Assembly (NCBI GenBank): GCA_021803885.1
Contig: JAJZKY010000376.1
Coordinates: forward strand, 1 to 5,499
DNA length: 5,499 nucleotides
Reading direction: 5' to 3'
DNA from: Planctomycetota bacterium
GTDB lineage: Bacteria; Planctomycetota; Phycisphaerae; WQYP01; JAJZKY01
The number at the start of each line of letters is the position of its first letter. Position 1 is the first letter of the stretch. Below the pieces are notes generated by a model. That model did not search any database. It was not told the origin of the DNA and saw only the letters and a list, made by a program, of their open reading frames with translations. Shown here one piece after another: positions 5,118 to 5,499 of this stretch. The translations under genes were made by a program, and so were the position numbers.

Positions 5118-5499
5118 TTACACCGAGGCTTGCGACGCGTCCAGAGCCGATTCCACCGCGGCCACCAGCCTATCGACCCACGCCTCAGCCTGGTCATGCG
5201 AACGACCTTCAATCATAATTCGGAGCAGGGGTTCGGTGCCTGACGGGCGAATCAAGACACGGCCCTCATGCCCCAAATCCTGCTTGGCTTGCTCGACCAC
5301 GTCCAAGAGTCCCGGCAACTCCTCCCACGCACCAGACAGCGGAGCCACCAGCGGTACATTTTTCAATATCTGGGGATAACGTTCAATCGGGCGCACCAGT
5401 TCAGAAAGCGAGGCTCGACTGCGATGCATCACTTCCAGCAAGCAAAGCCCCGTCAAGAGGCCATCACCGGTCTCCGCCCACTGCTGCACAATGATATGT
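5118..5499 (-). CDS. glmM: Phosphoglucosamine mutase GlmM, C-terminal part (5' end outside window)
   Basis: GlmM converts glucosamine-6-phosphate to glucosamine-1-phosphate on the way to UDP-GlcNAc, acting right after GlmS. About 126 C-terminal residues are present and the frame is open at the window edge. The sequence enters at HIIVQQWAETGDGLLTGLCL, the HII...TGDG segment of the family's sugar-binding domain. It later has RVLIRPSGTEPLLRIMIEGR, the phosphate-binding loop of the C-terminal domain in alpha-D-phosphohexomutases. A GTG at 5489 is an internal valine, not a start. The active-site serine loop and the metal-binding loop lie outside the window. The stop TAA at 5120-5118 is followed by glmS after 53 bp on the same strand with no terminator between, so the two are very likely cotranscribed. 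Confidence 0.93.
   Translation of the reverse strand, partial: HIIVQQWAETGDGLLTGLCLLEVMHRSRASLSELVRPIERYPQILKNVPLVAPLSGAWEELPGLLDVVEQAKQDLGHEGRVLIRPSGTEPLLRIMIEGRSHDQAEAWVDRLVAAVESALDASQASV

Noticed and set aside
4976..5212. Minus-strand reading frame across the glmM-glmS junction
   Set aside because: It is an out-of-frame shadow of glmM and glmS, both of which match their families fully in other frames.

Overview
The window (5,499 bp, GC-rich but not extreme) looks like the chromosome of a bacterium, with an IS200/IS605-type transposon set between a mobile-type nuclease gene and a cell-wall precursor operon. The glmM-glmS order, the strong purine-rich Shine-Dalgarno sites and the protein style fit a Firmicutes-like lineage, possibly an acidophilic or thermophilic relative of Sulfobacillus. 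That taxonomic guess is an inference and is weak.

Layout. (1) Positions 1-798, minus strand: a nearly complete Rpn-family PD-(D/E)XK nuclease, its C-terminus cut by the window edge. (2) 799-about 1183: a non-coding or doubtful stretch carrying the rpn ribosome binding site and a candidate -10 box. (3) About 1184-3037: an IS605-type element with tnpA (minus, 1245-1661) and tnpB (plus, 1712-3022) facing away from each other across a 50-bp gap that holds two overlapping promoters. Each end has an imperfect subterminal hairpin of related sequence. The right-end hairpin contains the tnpB stop codon and should be the 3' end of an omega RNA whose guide is the flanking DNA from 3038 on. (4) 3038-3252: a gene-free stretch with four degenerate copies of a 19-bp repeat, three of them in tandem at a 20-21 bp period. 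(5) 3253-5064, minus: a full-length glmS. (6) 5118-5499, minus: the C-terminal part of glmM, upstream of glmS in the same operon.

How the genes work together. GlmS makes glucosamine-6-phosphate and GlmM converts it to glucosamine-1-phosphate, the entry to UDP-GlcNAc and peptidoglycan. The transposon pair is separate: TnpA is a Y1 single-strand transposase, and TnpB is an RNA-guided nuclease thought to help retain the element at its donor site. The most interesting observations lie in this element. TnpB lacks the canonical RuvC-II glutamate (Gly273) and instead has Glu322 next to the zinc ribbon, the rearranged active site described for Fanzor proteins and a subset of TnpBs. Its first zinc-ribbon cysteine is Trp329. 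TnpA has His-Val-Gln where the HUH motif should be. The two single-base-type losses at hallmark positions suggest an element that is decaying or no longer mobile, although both reading frames are intact.
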